In this document: in pieces, positions 31,482 to 41,263 of the stretch
Numbering within the stretch: position 1 is the stretch's first letter
How the letters are laid out: each line of letters opens with the position of its first letter
NCBI RefSeq assembly: GCF_003149105.1
Contig: NZ_QGDS01000001.1
Location: 573,334-637,333, forward strand
DNA from: Faecalicatena contorta
GTDB lineage: Bacteria; Bacillota; Clostridia; Lachnospirales; Lachnospiraceae
Length of the DNA: 64,000 bases
Direction: 5' to 3'
Made by a program: the position numbers and the translations under genes
The notes under the pieces: model-generated
Told to the model about the DNA's origin: nothing
Seen by the model: the letters and a program-made list of their open reading frames with translations, nothing else
Databases searched by the model: none

Positions 31482-32240
31482 TTATGAGTATAAGTATTTC
31501 TTTTCCAGGCTACGGACCATATCTTTGTATAGTTCCCTGCATTCTTCCTTTTTCTCTTCTTCAATCAAACGTATACACGGACTTAAATAATCCTGCCAGA
31601 TTCCGGCGTATATATCCGATGAACATTCTTCCCTGTCTATTCTTTTTACAATCGTCGGAGCAATATTATAATATTCCTTTACCATATCGGTGCCTGCATC
31701 AGAATTCAGAAGATATTCGTCTCTATAGTCACGAAGAATTGTCAGCTCATAACAATCATCCGGTTTGTCCAGACTTCTGCAGACTGCCGTAGTAATATAG
31801 CAGAACAATCCCTTTTTAAATCCTCCCTGAATATGCTCACGGGTGGAATGTCCAATCTTGCCGTCCGGCATCTCTTTATTCCAAAGTTCTACAATTTTCT
31901 CTGTAAAAGTTCTCGTCTTCACACTGATAATCTCTCCCATCAGAGGAACAAAATAAGATACCATATTCATGTTATTGTCCAAACATGCCAAATCCCTCTT
32001 TCTCTTGGAAGATATTTCAGCAAGCTGTTCTGCCACATAAGCAGGTATATAGGATGCAACCTCCTCCAGAATTTCATCGGACTCCTCGATTGCGTCCTTT
32101 ATGTCCTCTAAAAGCCGGCTGTGCTTGCTTTTCAGAGTTTCCATATCAGGTTCATAGTTCTTTTTATGAAACTTCCCTGCATATTCCGCAGTTTCGGTAA
32201 ACAGAGCAATCATCTCTGCCTGTAAATTTTTCTCATTCAT
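31482..32240 (-). CDS. CFI-box domain protein of unknown function
   Basis: 252 residues, cytoplasmic, no membrane segment. The N-terminal half is helical and charged. The C-terminal part carries FCYITTAVCRSL, a KPDDCYELTILRDYRD stretch and EYYNIAPTIVKRI. This is the Cys-rich CFI-box seen at the C-terminus of many clostridial proteins of unknown role. AGGAG selects the ATG at 32240 over 32264, which would overlap yebC. It directly follows yebC. Confidence 0.7.
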   Translation of the reverse strand: MNEKNLQAEMIALFTETAEYAGKFHKKNYEPDMETLKSKHSRLLEDIKDAIEESDEILEEVASYIPAYVAEQLAEISSKRKRDLACLDNNMNMVSYFVPLMGEIISVKTRTFTEKIVELWNKEMPDGKIGHSTREHIQGGFKKGLFCYITTAVCRSLDKPDDCYELTILRDYRDEYLLNSDAGTDMVKEYYNIAPTIVKRIDREECSSDIYAGIWQDYLSPCIRLIEEEKKEECRELYKDMVRSLEKKYLYS

Positions 32241-32251
32241 AATTATCTCCT

Positions 32252-32983
32252 CTACTCGTCCCAATTATGGTAGACATCCTGTACATCATCATCTTCATCC
32301 AGTAAATCCAGTGTCTTCTGAATGTTTTTGATATCTTCTTCACTTGTCAGTTCCACGTAAGTCTGAGGAATCATAGTCACTTCAGCATTCGCCATTGTAA
32401 TGCCTGCTTCCTCCAAATTGAGACGGACTGTACTGAAATCTTCCGGCGCCGTAAGAATTTCATAGCTGTCTTCATGGTCTGCAAAGTCTTCCGCACCAGA
32501 GTCCAAAGCCAGCATCATCAGCTCGTCTGCATCCATACTGCACTCTTCCTTATCTACCAGAATCTGTCCTTTCTCATCAAACATAAAGGAAACACATCCT
32601 GGAGTTCCTACATTTCCGCTCCCTTTCGTGAACGCATTTTTTACATTGGAAGCGGTACGGTTCTTATTGTCTGTCAGCGCCTTTACAATAATTGCCGTAC
32701 CGTTTGGTCCATACCCTTCATATGTAATATGTTCGTAGTTATCCCCGGAACCTTCGCCTGCTGCCTTTTTGATGTTCCTTTCAATGGTGTCATTGGGCAT
32801 ATTGTTGGACTTAGCCTTTGCAATCACATCACGCAGTCTGCTGTTATTATTCGGGTCCGGACCTCCCCCCTCTTTTACCGCAACGGCAAGCTCACGTCCC
32901 ATCTTCGTGAAAATCTTGCCCTTTGCAGCATCATTTTTCTCTTTTTTATGTTTAATATTTGCAAATTTAGAATGTCCTGACAT
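32252..32983 (-). CDS. YebC/PmpR family DNA-binding or translation regulator
   Basis: A 243-residue member of the YebC/TACO1 family, with the start [20 protein letters not shown] and the central [11 protein letters not shown]. Members act as transcription regulators or help ribosomes through proline-rich stretches. GGGGATATTAGAG precedes the ATG. Confidence 0.95.
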   Translation of the reverse strand: MSGHSKFANIKHKKEKNDAAKGKIFTKMGRELAVAVKEGGGPDPNNNSRLRDVIAKAKSNNMPNDTIERNIKKAAGEGSGDNYEHITYEGYGPNGTAIIVKALTDNKNRTASNVKNAFTKGSGNVGTPGCVSFMFDEKGQILVDKEECSMDADELMMLALDSGAEDFADHEDSYEILTAPEDFSTVRLNLEEAGITMANAEVTMIPQTYVELTSEEDIKNIQKTLDLLDEDDDVQDVYHNWDE

Positions 32984-33117
32984 CTCTAATATCCCCTTTG
33001 TATTTTCTTAACGTACTCTATTCATCTGAGATGAACTTGCCATACAATTTTACCATTCTTTTCCCGACATTTCAATTATTTCTTCACAGTTTGCCTTCAT
33101 TCAGCAAATTAGTATAC

Positions 33118-33465
33118 TTATGTAGGAAGTTCCAGGCTAATCCGAATGGCGTCGTTTACTTTCTTCATCATCGAATTGTCCACATGGCAGACAAATTCTT
33201 TCAGCCTCTGTTTATCAATGGTACGTATTTGCTCCAGCAGTATCACCGAATTTTTTATAATATTATATTTTTGGGCACTGATTTCAATATGGGTAGGAAG
33301 CTTTGCTTTATTCATCCGTGATGTAATAGCCGCACAAATAACTGTAGGACTGTGCTTATTTCCCACATCATTCTGAATAATCAGCACCGGGCGGATACCG
33401 CCCTGCTCTGAGCCAACAACTGGGCTCAAATCTGCATAGTATATATCTCCTCTTTTAATTACCAA
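33118..33465 (-). CDS. mazF: MazF/PemK-type endoribonuclease toxin, no antitoxin beside it
   Basis: A 115-residue Maz[20 protein letters not shown] and [12 protein letters not shown] are typical, with ITSR and [10 protein letters not shown]. The start is a TTG (MVIKRGD) with GGAG 11 nt upstream. MazF cuts mRNA at short motifs. In Bacillus the order is alr-mazE-mazF. Here mazF follows alr with a 90-bp gap that has no room for mazE, so the antitoxin is missing or elsewhere. Confidence 0.93.
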   Translation of the reverse strand: MVIKRGDIYYADLSPVVGSEQGGIRPVLIIQNDVGNKHSPTVICAAITSRMNKAKLPTHIEISAQKYNIIKNSVILLEQIRTIDKQRLKEFVCHVDNSMMKKVNDAIRISLELPT

Positions 33466-33555
33466 ACTGTCTCACACTCCGATTCTAAACTTTAACAACT
33501 CTGTTACTACACTTGAGTATTCCCGCTTTTTTCGGATGTATGCAGGCATAATTTC

Positions 33556-34722
33556 CTAAGATAGATACTCTACCTGTTCTACAACTTTTCCATTCTCTAT
33601 ATAAACTCTGGGAATCCGTCTTCCAAGGCAGCATACAAACTCATAATGAAAACGTCCGCATAAGCTGCTCAGCTCTTCCACCGGAATGTGTTCCTCCCCA
33701 TCAAAGCCGATAAGTACGACCTGATCCATATATTTAGCTTCTGGTATATGGGTGACATCAACCATAAACTGATCCATACAGACACGCCCTAATATTCTGG
33801 CCCGCTTCCCATGTATCAATACATCAGCTTTGTTAGAAAGCCTTCGTGAATAACCGTCACCATAACCTACAGGTATCGTTGCCACCCTCATTTTTTCCTG
33901 CGCAACGAAGGTGCCGCCATAGCTGATGGGCGTCCCCGCCTCAATCTCTTTCACAAAAGTGATATGGCTGATTAACTCAAGTGAAGGTTTCAAATTCACT
34001 GCATCTTTGCACACCTCATCCGAAGGATACATTCCATATATGGAAATCCCTGCCCTCACCAGATTATGTTTCATATCCGGGAAATCAATAATTCCCGCAC
34101 TGTTGTCACAGTGATAATATGTAATATTAAGCCCCTCATTTTTTAGGACTTCTTCCATCCAGACAAATTTTTCATGCTGCTCTACTGTATATTCTTTCTC
34201 CTTCTCATCAGCCTTTGCAAAATGTGTATATACGCCTTCCAGCTTCACATTCGCAAGCCTGCTGATTTCCACGATATCCTGTACCCCTGCGGCATTGGGT
34301 AAAAAACCAAGTCTTCCCATTCCCGTATCCACTTTCATGTGAAAATATGCAGTCCTGCCAAGCCGGACTGCGGCCTCAGACATTGCCTGTGCCATCTCTT
34401 TCATATAGACTGTTGCGCGGATTTCCTGACGCAGCATTTCTTCATACTGTTCTGGAAAAATGCAGCCTAACACTAGAATGGGTTTTTTAATACCCACATT
34501 TCTGAGAGATACTGCTTCCTCAAAACTTGCAGTGGCATATCCCCATATATAATCCTTTTCTTCAAATATTCTGGCAATCGGACTAGCCCCATGCCCGTAT
34601 CCGTCCATCTTAAGAACAGCAATAATCTGCGCGCCATCTCCGATATGTTCCTTTATCTGTTCCATATTATGGTCTACTGCATCCAGGTCTATCCTGGCAT
34701 AAACTCTGCTGTATTGCTTCAT
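33556..34722 (-). CDS. alr: Alanine racemase
   Basis: Makes D-alanine for peptidoglycan. 388 residues from the ATG at 34722. The PLP Lys is K38 in AVLKMDGYGHGA (often AVVKANAYGHG), with the C-terminal catalytic Tyr in GISIYGMYPS. The frame extends to 34854, but AGGAG 10 nt before 34722 and the ATGA overlap with nnr fix the start. Confidence 0.95.
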   Translation of the reverse strand: MKQYSRVYARIDLDAVDHNMEQIKEHIGDGAQIIAVLKMDGYGHGASPIARIFEEKDYIWGYATASFEEAVSLRNVGIKKPILVLGCIFPEQYEEMLRQEIRATVYMKEMAQAMSEAAVRLGRTAYFHMKVDTGMGRLGFLPNAAGVQDIVEISRLANVKLEGVYTHFAKADEKEKEYTVEQHEKFVWMEEVLKNEGLNITYYHCDNSAGIIDFPDMKHNLVRAGISIYGMYPSDEVCKDAVNLKPSLELISHITFVKEIEAGTPISYGGTFVAQEKMRVATIPVGYGDGYSRRLSNKADVLIHGKRARILGRVCMDQFMVDVTHIPEAKYMDQVVLIGFDGEEHIPVEELSSLCGRFHYEFVCCLGRRIPRVYIENGKVVEQVEYLS

Positions 34723-36224
34723 CTTACCATATTCTCCTCTGTCTTTTTTAAACAGGTTCCAACTCCTGTAATCAAATCTTCTGCCAATGTACTGTAGGAG
34801 CCTTTCACCTCCCTGGCCTCGTCTCCGCCGCATGCATGCAGATACACACCGCATACTGCTGCCTCGTAAGGCATAAGTCCCTGAGATAGCAGGCCTGCAA
34901 TCACACCGGCGAGTACATCCCCTGAACCTGCTTTTGCCATAGAGCTGTTCCCGGCAGTATTGACAAATATCTGCCTATCCCATTTTGCTACCAGGGTGCG
35001 CGCATCCTTCATAGTACATACAACACCATATCTATCCGTAAATTCCCTTGCTTTTTCGAAACGCTTTTCCACAAGCTCCGGTATCGTGCAGTCCAGGAGT
35101 TCGGACATTTCCTTCATATGAGGGGTCAGGATAAAAGGACGCTCCCGCCCTCCCAAGAGCTCCAGATGAGTACTTAGTATATTCAGTCCGTCAGCATCGA
35201 TTACACAGGGAAACTTTACTGTTCTCAGCACCTCCACAACAAGGCTTTCTGCAATATTGCTTCTGCCCAGACCGCACCCGATACACACCACATCTGCCCA
35301 TTCAAGAAGTTTGTGCAAAGTCTCCTCATCATATTCCGTATAAGTACAAATAATAGCTTCCGGTAAAAGCTGCTGTAAAATAACCCGGTTTTCCTCCGCT
35401 GTATAAATCTGTATAAGTCCTGCCCCTGTGATATATGCTGCTTTTGCACTCAGGTAGGCGGCACCTGACATTCCCTTACTTCCGGTAATCATCAGCACTT
35501 TTCCATAAGTACCTTTGTGGGAATTCGGCTTTCTTGCCGGAATCAGTTCCGGCAGATCTTGTTTATCAAAAGTATAGCAGACGGAAGGTTCCTTTCGGAA
35601 AGGTTTTCTGCTGATACCGATATCTATAGTAATTCGTTTTCCTGCATACATATGTCCGGGATACAGAATACACCCCAGCTTCTCACATCCAAAAGTCACT
35701 GTCAGGTCAGCTGAAAAGGAGACTCCTAATACTTTCCCGGTGGCGGAACAAATTCCTGAAGGAATATCTACTGCTATTTTCTGTCCGGGCAGGCTGTTCA
35801 TCTTTTCAATAGTTTCCTGGTAAGCCCCTGTAATATCCCGGTTCAGCCCAACTCCAAAAACTGCATCCACTACACTAGTATATTCCTGCTTATTTATTGA
35901 TGTTACTATGGACACACCGCATTTTTCAGCGATTTTCAACTGATGTCTGCAGTCCGGGCTCATAGAAGCCTCCCTGCCGATAAATGCTGCAGTCACTTCA
36001 TATCCTTTTTCCTTCAGAAGACGGGCAATGGCAAACCCATCGCCTCCGTTATTTCCCGAACCACAGACCACAAGTGTTCTGCTTAAATTTATCCTTTCCT
36101 TCTCCATAACGTCAACGGTCCCGAGTGCTGCCCGCTCCATCAACACCATAGACGGGATACCAATCTCTTTGATTGTATACTCGTCAGCTTTTTGCATCCA
36201 TTCTCCCGTAGGCAGATATCTCAT
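34719..36224 (-). CDS. nnr: Bifunctional NAD(P)H-hydrate epimerase/dehydratase
   Basis: Repairs hydrated NAD(P)H. The 501-residue protein joins an N-terminal YjeF epimerase domain (about 1-210; GSGNNGGDGFAIAR) to a C-terminal ribokinase-like ADP-dependent dehydratase (about 225-495; NTAGNSSMAKAGSGDVLAG). GGAGG ribosome site; coupled to alr by ATGA. Confidence 0.95.
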   Translation of the reverse strand: MRYLPTGEWMQKADEYTIKEIGIPSMVLMERAALGTVDVMEKERINLSRTLVVCGSGNNGGDGFAIARLLKEKGYEVTAAFIGREASMSPDCRHQLKIAEKCGVSIVTSINKQEYTSVVDAVFGVGLNRDITGAYQETIEKMNSLPGQKIAVDIPSGICSATGKVLGVSFSADLTVTFGCEKLGCILYPGHMYAGKRITIDIGISRKPFRKEPSVCYTFDKQDLPELIPARKPNSHKGTYGKVLMITGSKGMSGAAYLSAKAAYITGAGLIQIYTAEENRVILQQLLPEAIICTYTEYDEETLHKLLEWADVVCIGCGLGRSNIAESLVVEVLRTVKFPCVIDADGLNILSTHLELLGGRERPFILTPHMKEMSELLDCTIPELVEKRFEKAREFTDRYGVVCTMKDARTLVAKWDRQIFVNTAGNSSMAKAGSGDVLAGVIAGLLSQGLMPYEAAVCGVYLHACGGDEAREVKGSYSTLAEDLITGVGTCLKKTEENMVR

Positions 36225-36339
36225 GTCTTCATCCTCCTAAGCAAAAATATTGGTAACTGTTCATGGTTCTGAACAGATACAAACATTGAAATGACGTGTA
36301 GAAAGGCAGAGTTGCCCTTATACACGTCCTGGTTGTCAG

Positions 36340-36984
36340 TTATTTTTCACTTTCATGGTTATAACTGCTGATATTATAAGAGAGCTTCAATAAACTATCA
36401 GCCAAATGCACACTCTCTACGATTACATTCTCCGGCAAAATCAAATCCGTATGCGCAAAATTCCAAATTCCCTGAATACCGCCTTCCACCAGTATGTCGG
36501 CTACTTCTACTGCCTTTGACTTTGGAATCGTCAGGGCGGCAATCTCTATCTCATGATGCCTGATGAATGATCTCAGCTCATCCATTCTCCTGATGGGTAT
36601 CCCGCGTATGGTAACACCCTCCAGCCTTGGATTCACATCAAAAATTCCTTTCAATATAAAACCGCTCTTTTCAAATCCTCCATAGTTAGCAAGAGCTTGT
36701 CCAAGATTTCCTGCCCCTATAATGATAATATTATGTGTATGGCTTAATCCTAAAATCTTCCCAATCTCTGTATGCAGATATTTTACATTATATCCATATC
36801 CTTGCTGTCCAAAGCCACCAAAGTTATTTAAATCCTGACGAATCTGAGACGCTGTAACATGCATCTTCTTACTCAGATCACTTGACGAGATGCGTTCTAC
36901 TCCTTCGTCCAGCAATTCTCCCAAATATCTATAATACCTTGGAAGCCTCCCGATTACCGCACGTGATATTTCTCTATCTTCCAC
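36340..36984 (-). CDS. rex: Redox-sensing transcriptional repressor Rex
   Basis: Senses the NADH/NAD ratio and releases its operators when NADH rises. 214 residues: an N-terminal winged helix (SSDLSKKMHVTASQIRQDLN) and a Rossmann domain with GAGNLGQALANY. GTG start with GGAGG 9 nt upstream. Likely targets in this window are the two palindromes at adh (22129-22177) and perhaps 4189-4206 between ndh2 and hxlR. Confidence 0.96.
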   Translation of the reverse strand: MEDREISRAVIGRLPRYYRYLGELLDEGVERISSSDLSKKMHVTASQIRQDLNNFGGFGQQGYGYNVKYLHTEIGKILGLSHTHNIIIIGAGNLGQALANYGGFEKSGFILKGIFDVNPRLEGVTIRGIPIRRMDELRSFIRHHEIEIAALTIPKSKAVEVADILVEGGIQGIWNFAHTDLILPENVIVESVHLADSLLKLSYNISSYNHESEK

Positions 36985-37016
36985 TGCTTTTGTCCTCCAA
37001 ACTTAGTCTACTCCCC

Positions 37017-37045
37017 ATTATATAGAATAGTGCCCATAAAGTCAA
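37017..37045 (-). promoter_or_regulatory. Promoter of rex
   Basis: On the minus strand: -35 TTGACT (37040-37045), a 17-bp spacer and consensus -10 TATAAT (37017-37022). No Rex palindrome overlaps it. Confidence 0.7.
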
Positions 37046-37052
37046 ATTTTAC

Positions 37053-37126
37053 TTACAGTTCAGCCATGCAAATTTTCAATGATGTTATTGGAGTAATGCG
37101 TAATCAAGCTTATGGCTGAACTGCAA
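37053..37126. repeat. MITE-like repeat family II, copy 2
   Basis: 74 bp with inverted ends TTACAGTTCAGCCATGCAAA and TTGCAGTTCAGCCATAAGCT (given for each end reading inward). The ends are distinct beyond the shared part, as in copy 4. Sits between the divergent rex and ABC-F promoters. Confidence 0.7.
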
Positions 37127-37138
37127 CAAATTTTCCGG

Positions 37139-37166
37139 TTGTATTTTATCTTATTTTCGTTATAAT
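37139..37166 (+). promoter_or_regulatory. Promoter of the ABC-F gene
   Basis: -35 TTGTAT (37139-37144), a 16-bp spacer and -10 TATAAT (37161-37166). The gene starts at 37215 behind AGGAGG. Confidence 0.6.
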
Positions 37167-37214
37167 GAAATAAGTATGTAAATTTTTAGGTACTTAGGAT
37201 AACAGGAGGATCGT

Positions 37215-39146
37215 ATGATACTTGCATGTCATAATCTTAATAAATCTTTCGGTGAACAACTTATTGTACGGGACGGCTCTTTTCATATAGAAGACAGGGA
37301 GAAAGCCGCACTGGTCGGTGTGAACGGCGCCGGAAAGTCTACAATATTAAAAATGATTGTAAAGGAAGAGCCTTCGGACAGCGGTGAAATTGTACTGACG
37401 AAGGGCAAAACTCTGGGCTATCTTGCCCAGCAGCAGAATTTGGAAGATAAACGTTCTATCTACGAAGAGGTGAAAACTGCAAAAGCCGGTATTATCGCGC
37501 TGGAGCAGCAGATTCGAACCATTGAAAAAGAATTGAAATCTTTGGAGGGAGAGGTTCTTCAAAACAGACTGGATACTTACCACCGCCTGGTGTCACAGTT
37601 CGAGGCGCAAAACGGCTATGCTTATGAAAGTGAGCTGGTCGGGGTTCTGAAAGGGCTTGGATTCCAGGAGGAGGAATTTAATAAACAGACAGATACCTTG
37701 TCCGGAGGTCAAAAAACAAGAGTTTCTCTTGGCAAGCTGCTTCTCACAAAACCCGATATACTGCTTTTAGATGAGCCTACAAACCACCTTGATTTGAATT
37801 CCATCACATGGCTGGAAACTTATCTGATGAACTATCCGGGTGCCGTGCTCATCGTATCCCATGACAGGTTTTTCCTGAACCGGGTAGTGAGCAAAGTAAT
37901 CGAGATAGAAAATGGCGCAGTGCATATGTATGCAGGCAACTATAAGGCCTATGCCGATAAAAAACAACAGCGCCGGGATGCGATGATGAAAGAATATCTG
38001 AATCAGCAGAAGGAAATCAAGCATCAGGAAGCGGTCATTGAAAAACTGCGCCAGTTCAACCGGGAAAAGTCTATCCGGCGTGCAGAGAGCCGCGAGAAAA
38101 TGCTGAATAAGATGACATTGGTAGAAAAGCCCCAGGAAGCAGCGCGAGAAATCCACTTTTCCCTGGAGCCGTCCTGTATCAGCGGCAACGACGTATTGAG
38201 TGTTGAGGAGCTTTCAAAAAGTTTTGACAGTCAGACTCTGTTCCAGAATGTCAGCTTTGAAATTAAACGCGGTGAGCATGTGGCTGTAATCGGTGACAAC
38301 GGAACGGGAAAAACAACTCTGCTGAAAATTTTGAATCAGGTCCATCTGCCGGACACAGGTGCTTTCACACTTGGCTCAAAGGTAAAAATCGGCTATTATG
38401 ACCAGGAACATCATGTTCTGCATGACCATAAAAATATATTTGATGAAATTTCTGGCGACTATCCCTCGCTGACGAACACCCAGATACGAAGTACACTGGC
38501 TGCATTCCAGTTTACCGGCGAGGATGTATACAAACGGATTGCAGACTTAAGCGGCGGCGAAAAGGGCAGGGTATCTCTTGCAAAACTTATGCTTTCCGAG
38601 GCAAATTTTTTGATTCTGGATGAGCCTACAAACCACCTGGATATCACCTCCAAGGAAATCCTGGAAAGGGCTCTGAATGACTATACCGGCACTGTTCTTT
38701 ATGTGTCTCATGACCGTTACTTCATTAATCAGACAGCCACCCGGATTTTGGAGCTTGTCAATCAGACTTTTGTAAATTATATAGGCAACTATGATTATTA
38801 TCTGGAAAAAAAAGAAGAACTGACCGCAGTTTACGCTTCTGCCCCAACCGGATCTCCTTCTCAAAAAACTGGGGACACCTGGCAGACAGAAACTGTATCT
38901 GAGGGAAAATTAAGCTGGCAGCAGCAAAAAGAATTACAGGCAAAAGAACGCAAACGCCAGAATGAATTAAAGAAAACCGAGGAACGCATTACTCTTTTGG
39001 AGGATAGAAATACAGAAATTGATGAACTTATGACCCGTGAGGATGTCTACTCCAATTCTGTGAAATGTCAGGAACTGGCTTTAGAAAAAGCAGAAAACAC
39101 AAAAGAGCTGGAAAGCCTCTACGAAATCTGGGGGGAACTGGCATAG
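37215..39146 (+). CDS. ABC-F family ribosome-associated ATPase
   Basis: 643 residues with two ABC domains and no membrane segments. Domain 1 has GVNGAGKST and LSGGQKTR, domain 2 GDNGTGKTT and LSGGEKGR, joined by a basic linker (KYLNQQKEIKHQEAVIEKLR-like). A coiled coil ends the protein. ABC-F proteins bind the ribosomal E site and rescue stalled translation or protect from antibiotics. The YdiF/Uup-like housekeeping type is more likely than a resistance factor, but the linker alone does not decide. Confidence 0.9.
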   Translation: MILACHNLNKSFGEQLIVRDGSFHIEDREKAALVGVNGAGKSTILKMIVKEEPSDSGEIVLTKGKTLGYLAQQQNLEDKRSIYEEVKTAKAGIIALEQQIRTIEKELKSLEGEVLQNRLDTYHRLVSQFEAQNGYAYESELVGVLKGLGFQEEEFNKQTDTLSGGQKTRVSLGKLLLTKPDILLLDEPTNHLDLNSITWLETYLMNYPGAVLIVSHDRFFLNRVVSKVIEIENGAVHMYAGNYKAYADKKQQRRDAMMKEYLNQQKEIKHQEAVIEKLRQFNREKSIRRAESREKMLNKMTLVEKPQEAAREIHFSLEPSCISGNDVLSVEELSKSFDSQTLFQNVSFEIKRGEHVAVIGDNGTGKTTLLKILNQVHLPDTGAFTLGSKVKIGYYDQEHHVLHDHKNIFDEISGDYPSLTNTQIRSTLAAFQFTGEDVYKRIADLSGGEKGRVSLAKLMLSEANFLILDEPTNHLDITSKEILERALNDYTGTVLYVSHDRYFINQTATRILELVNQTFVNYIGNYDYYLEKKEELTAVYASAPTGSPSQKTGDTWQTETVSEGKLSWQQQKELQAKERKRQNELKKTEERITLLEDRNTEIDELMTREDVYSNSVKCQELALEKAENTKELESLYEIWGELA

Positions 39147-39170
39147 TCAGCAGATTGAATTCAGCAAATC

Positions 39171-39221
39171 AGCGGGGCTGCCGCCTAACAACTACTTTAA
39201 TTGTTAGGCGGCAGCCCCGCT
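39171..39221 (+). terminator. Strong terminator of the ABC-F gene
   Basis: A perfect 21-bp GC-rich stem (39171-39191 with 39201-39221; 5' AGCGGGGCTGCC...) around a 9-nt loop, followed by CTCTTT. The stem is unusually long for a terminator. Confidence 0.75.
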
Positions 39222-39227
39222 CTCTTT

Positions 39228-39328
39228 ACTTATGTAACTAGGACTTGGTCTTCTCAAGTCCTAGTTACAAAGTACATCCTGTCGACTTGGGTGGGGTTCT
39301 TTCCCACCTTAGTGACATGGATGTCTCC
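39228..39328. repeat. Dispersed repeat family I, copy E
   Basis: A full copy between the convergent ABC-F and icd genes. Hairpin 1 is a perfect 14-bp stem (GTAACTAGGACTTG). Hairpin 2 has GGTGGG/CCCACC, a third variant of the same pairing. As this copy lies outside any 5' leader, a leader function alone cannot explain the family. Confidence 0.85.
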
Positions 39329-39371
39329 TTATTATTATATTTATAAATATATTTCTTAGTAAATGTTCTGC

Positions 39372-40568
39372 TTATAATCTCTCCGCAACCGCTTTGATAA
39401 ATCCTTCGCTGGAAAGAACTGTTGGATTAGGAATCGTTGTAATCAATGCCAGGTCTTTTGTCATGCTTCCTGATTCAATGGTATCCAGGGTAGCTTTTTC
39501 GAGTCTGTCCGCAAATTCCATGAGAGCTTCATTTCCATCAAGTTCGCCACGTTTCCTCAACGCTCCGCTCCATGCAAAAATCGTTGCCACAGAGTTTGTG
39601 GAAGTCTCCTGTCCCTTTAAGTGGTTATAATAATGACGCTGAACAGTGCCATGTGCTGCCTCATACTCATAATATCCATCCGGAGATACCAGTACTGAAG
39701 TCATCATTGCAAGGGAACCAAATGCAGAAGATACCATATCACTCATAACATCTCCGTCATAGTTTTTACATGCCCAGATATATCCGCCCTCTGACTTCAT
39801 AACACGTGCAACCGCATCATCAATCAAAGTATAGAAATACTCGATTCCTGCCTCTTTAAACTTCCCATCATATTCTGCATCATAGATATCCTGGAAAATG
39901 TCTTTAAATGTATGGTCATACTTTTTGGAGATTGTATCTTTTGTGGCAAACCACAGGTCCTGTTTTATATCCAGTGCATAATTAAAACAGCTTCTTGCAA
40001 AGCTTTCAATAGACTGGCTTACATTATGCATTCCCTGTACAATTCCTTCTCCTGTAAAGTTATGCACCAGCTCTTTTGTCTGTGTTCCATCTTCCGCAGT
40101 GTAAACAAGTTCCACCTTTCCCGGCCCCGGTATTTTCATCTCGGCACCTTTATATACATCACCATATGCATGTCTTGCAATCGTAATTGGCTTCTTCCAG
40201 TTTTTCACACATGGCTCAATGCCTTTTACAACAATAGGCGCACGGAAAACTGTTCCATCTAAAATTGCACGAATGGTTCCGTTAGGGCTTTTCCACATTT
40301 GTTTCAAGTCATATTCGTCCATGCGGGCTGCGTTAGGTGTGATAGTTGCACATTTAACTGCCACTTTATATTTCTTTGTGGCATTGGCGGAATCAACTGT
40401 AATCTGGTCATCGGTCTCGTTTCTCTTCTCCAGCCCCAAATCATAATATTCCGTATTCAATTCAATATGCGGCTCAAGAAGATGATCTTTAATCATCTTC
40501 CAGAGAATTCTTGTCATCTCATCTCCGTCCATCTCAACAATAGGGGTACTCATCTTAATCTTTTCCAT
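39372..40568 (-). CDS. icd: NADP-dependent isocitrate dehydrogenase
   Basis: Isocitrate to 2-oxoglutarate with NADPH formation. 398 residues of the eukaryote-like homodimeric type: [17 protein letters not shown], the [10 protein letters not shown] loop and [14 protein letters not shown]. The ATG at 40568 (MEKIKMS) has GGAGGAG upstream; a frame start at 40589 is less likely. It is the last gene of an operon with the citrate synthase and GntR. Aconitase is not in the window. Confidence 0.93.
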   Translation of the reverse strand: MEKIKMSTPIVEMDGDEMTRILWKMIKDHLLEPHIELNTEYYDLGLEKRNETDDQITVDSANATKKYKVAVKCATITPNAARMDEYDLKQMWKSPNGTIRAILDGTVFRAPIVVKGIEPCVKNWKKPITIARHAYGDVYKGAEMKIPGPGKVELVYTAEDGTQTKELVHNFTGEGIVQGMHNVSQSIESFARSCFNYALDIKQDLWFATKDTISKKYDHTFKDIFQDIYDAEYDGKFKEAGIEYFYTLIDDAVARVMKSEGGYIWACKNYDGDVMSDMVSSAFGSLAMMTSVLVSPDGYYEYEAAHGTVQRHYYNHLKGQETSTNSVATIFAWSGALRKRGELDGNEALMEFADRLEKATLDTIESGSMTKDLALITTIPNPTVLSSEGFIKAVAERL

Positions 40569-41241
40569 GTTCTCCTCCAGTCTGCTCATATCCTTGTTTT
40601 TTTAGGTTTTGTATGACTTGCATAATATGCTCATTGGCGAGCTGCTCTGCAAGATCCGCATCTTTTTCCCGAATCGCACGTAATATCTGCTTGTGTTCAC
40701 GTATGGATTTTCTGGCACGTTCCTCTGAAACTACAGAAGTCTTCCGCGCCATCTGGACATATTTATGGAAGTCTGTCAGTACATGTCCGAGAATCTTACT
40801 GTTCGAAGCTTCGTACAAAATTGAATGAAACTTTCCATCCAGCTCGGTAACCTGATCCGCGCTGACACCTCCTTCTTTCTTTATGTGAAATTCAGAAAGC
40901 AGTATGATTTCATCCAGTTCATCCAACTGTGCCGCTGTGATATTTTCTGTGGCCCACCTGGCGCACAGACCTTCCAGCATAGAGCGGATGATATAGATGT
41001 CATCCACGTCCTTTGAAGAAATGCCTGTCACATAGGCACCTTTGTTGGGGACAATCGAAACCAGCCCTTCCAACTCCAACTGCCTGAGCGCTTCCCGCAC
41101 AGGGGTACGGCTCACTCCCAGTTCCTTTCCAATTGTGTTTTCTCTTAATTCGTCGTGTTCTTTATATTTTCCGTTTAAAATATTTTCCCGGATTTTTTGA
41201 AAAACGCGGCCGCTCAGAGAATGGTCCTGATATTCTTCCAT
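40555..41241 (-). CDS. GntR-family (FadR/FCD) transcriptional regulator
   Basis: 228 residues with an N-terminal winged helix ([22 protein letters not shown]) and an all-helical FCD effector domain, which usually binds a carboxylic acid through a metal. It lies between the citrate synthase and icd genes, overlapping icd by 14 nt. A citrate-cycle acid is thus the natural ligand to test. Its likely site is the palindrome at 42749-42774, so it would regulate its own operon. Confidence 0.92.
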   Translation of the reverse strand: MEEYQDHSLSGRVFQKIRENILNGKYKEHDELRENTIGKELGVSRTPVREALRQLELEGLVSIVPNKGAYVTGISSKDVDDIYIIRSMLEGLCARWATENITAAQLDELDEIILLSEFHIKKEGGVSADQVTELDGKFHSILYEASNSKILGHVLTDFHKYVQMARKTSVVSEERARKSIREHKQILRAIREKDADLAEQLANEHIMQVIQNLKKQGYEQTGGEHGKD

Positions 41242-41263
41242 GTTATCTTAATTTCCTCCAAAA

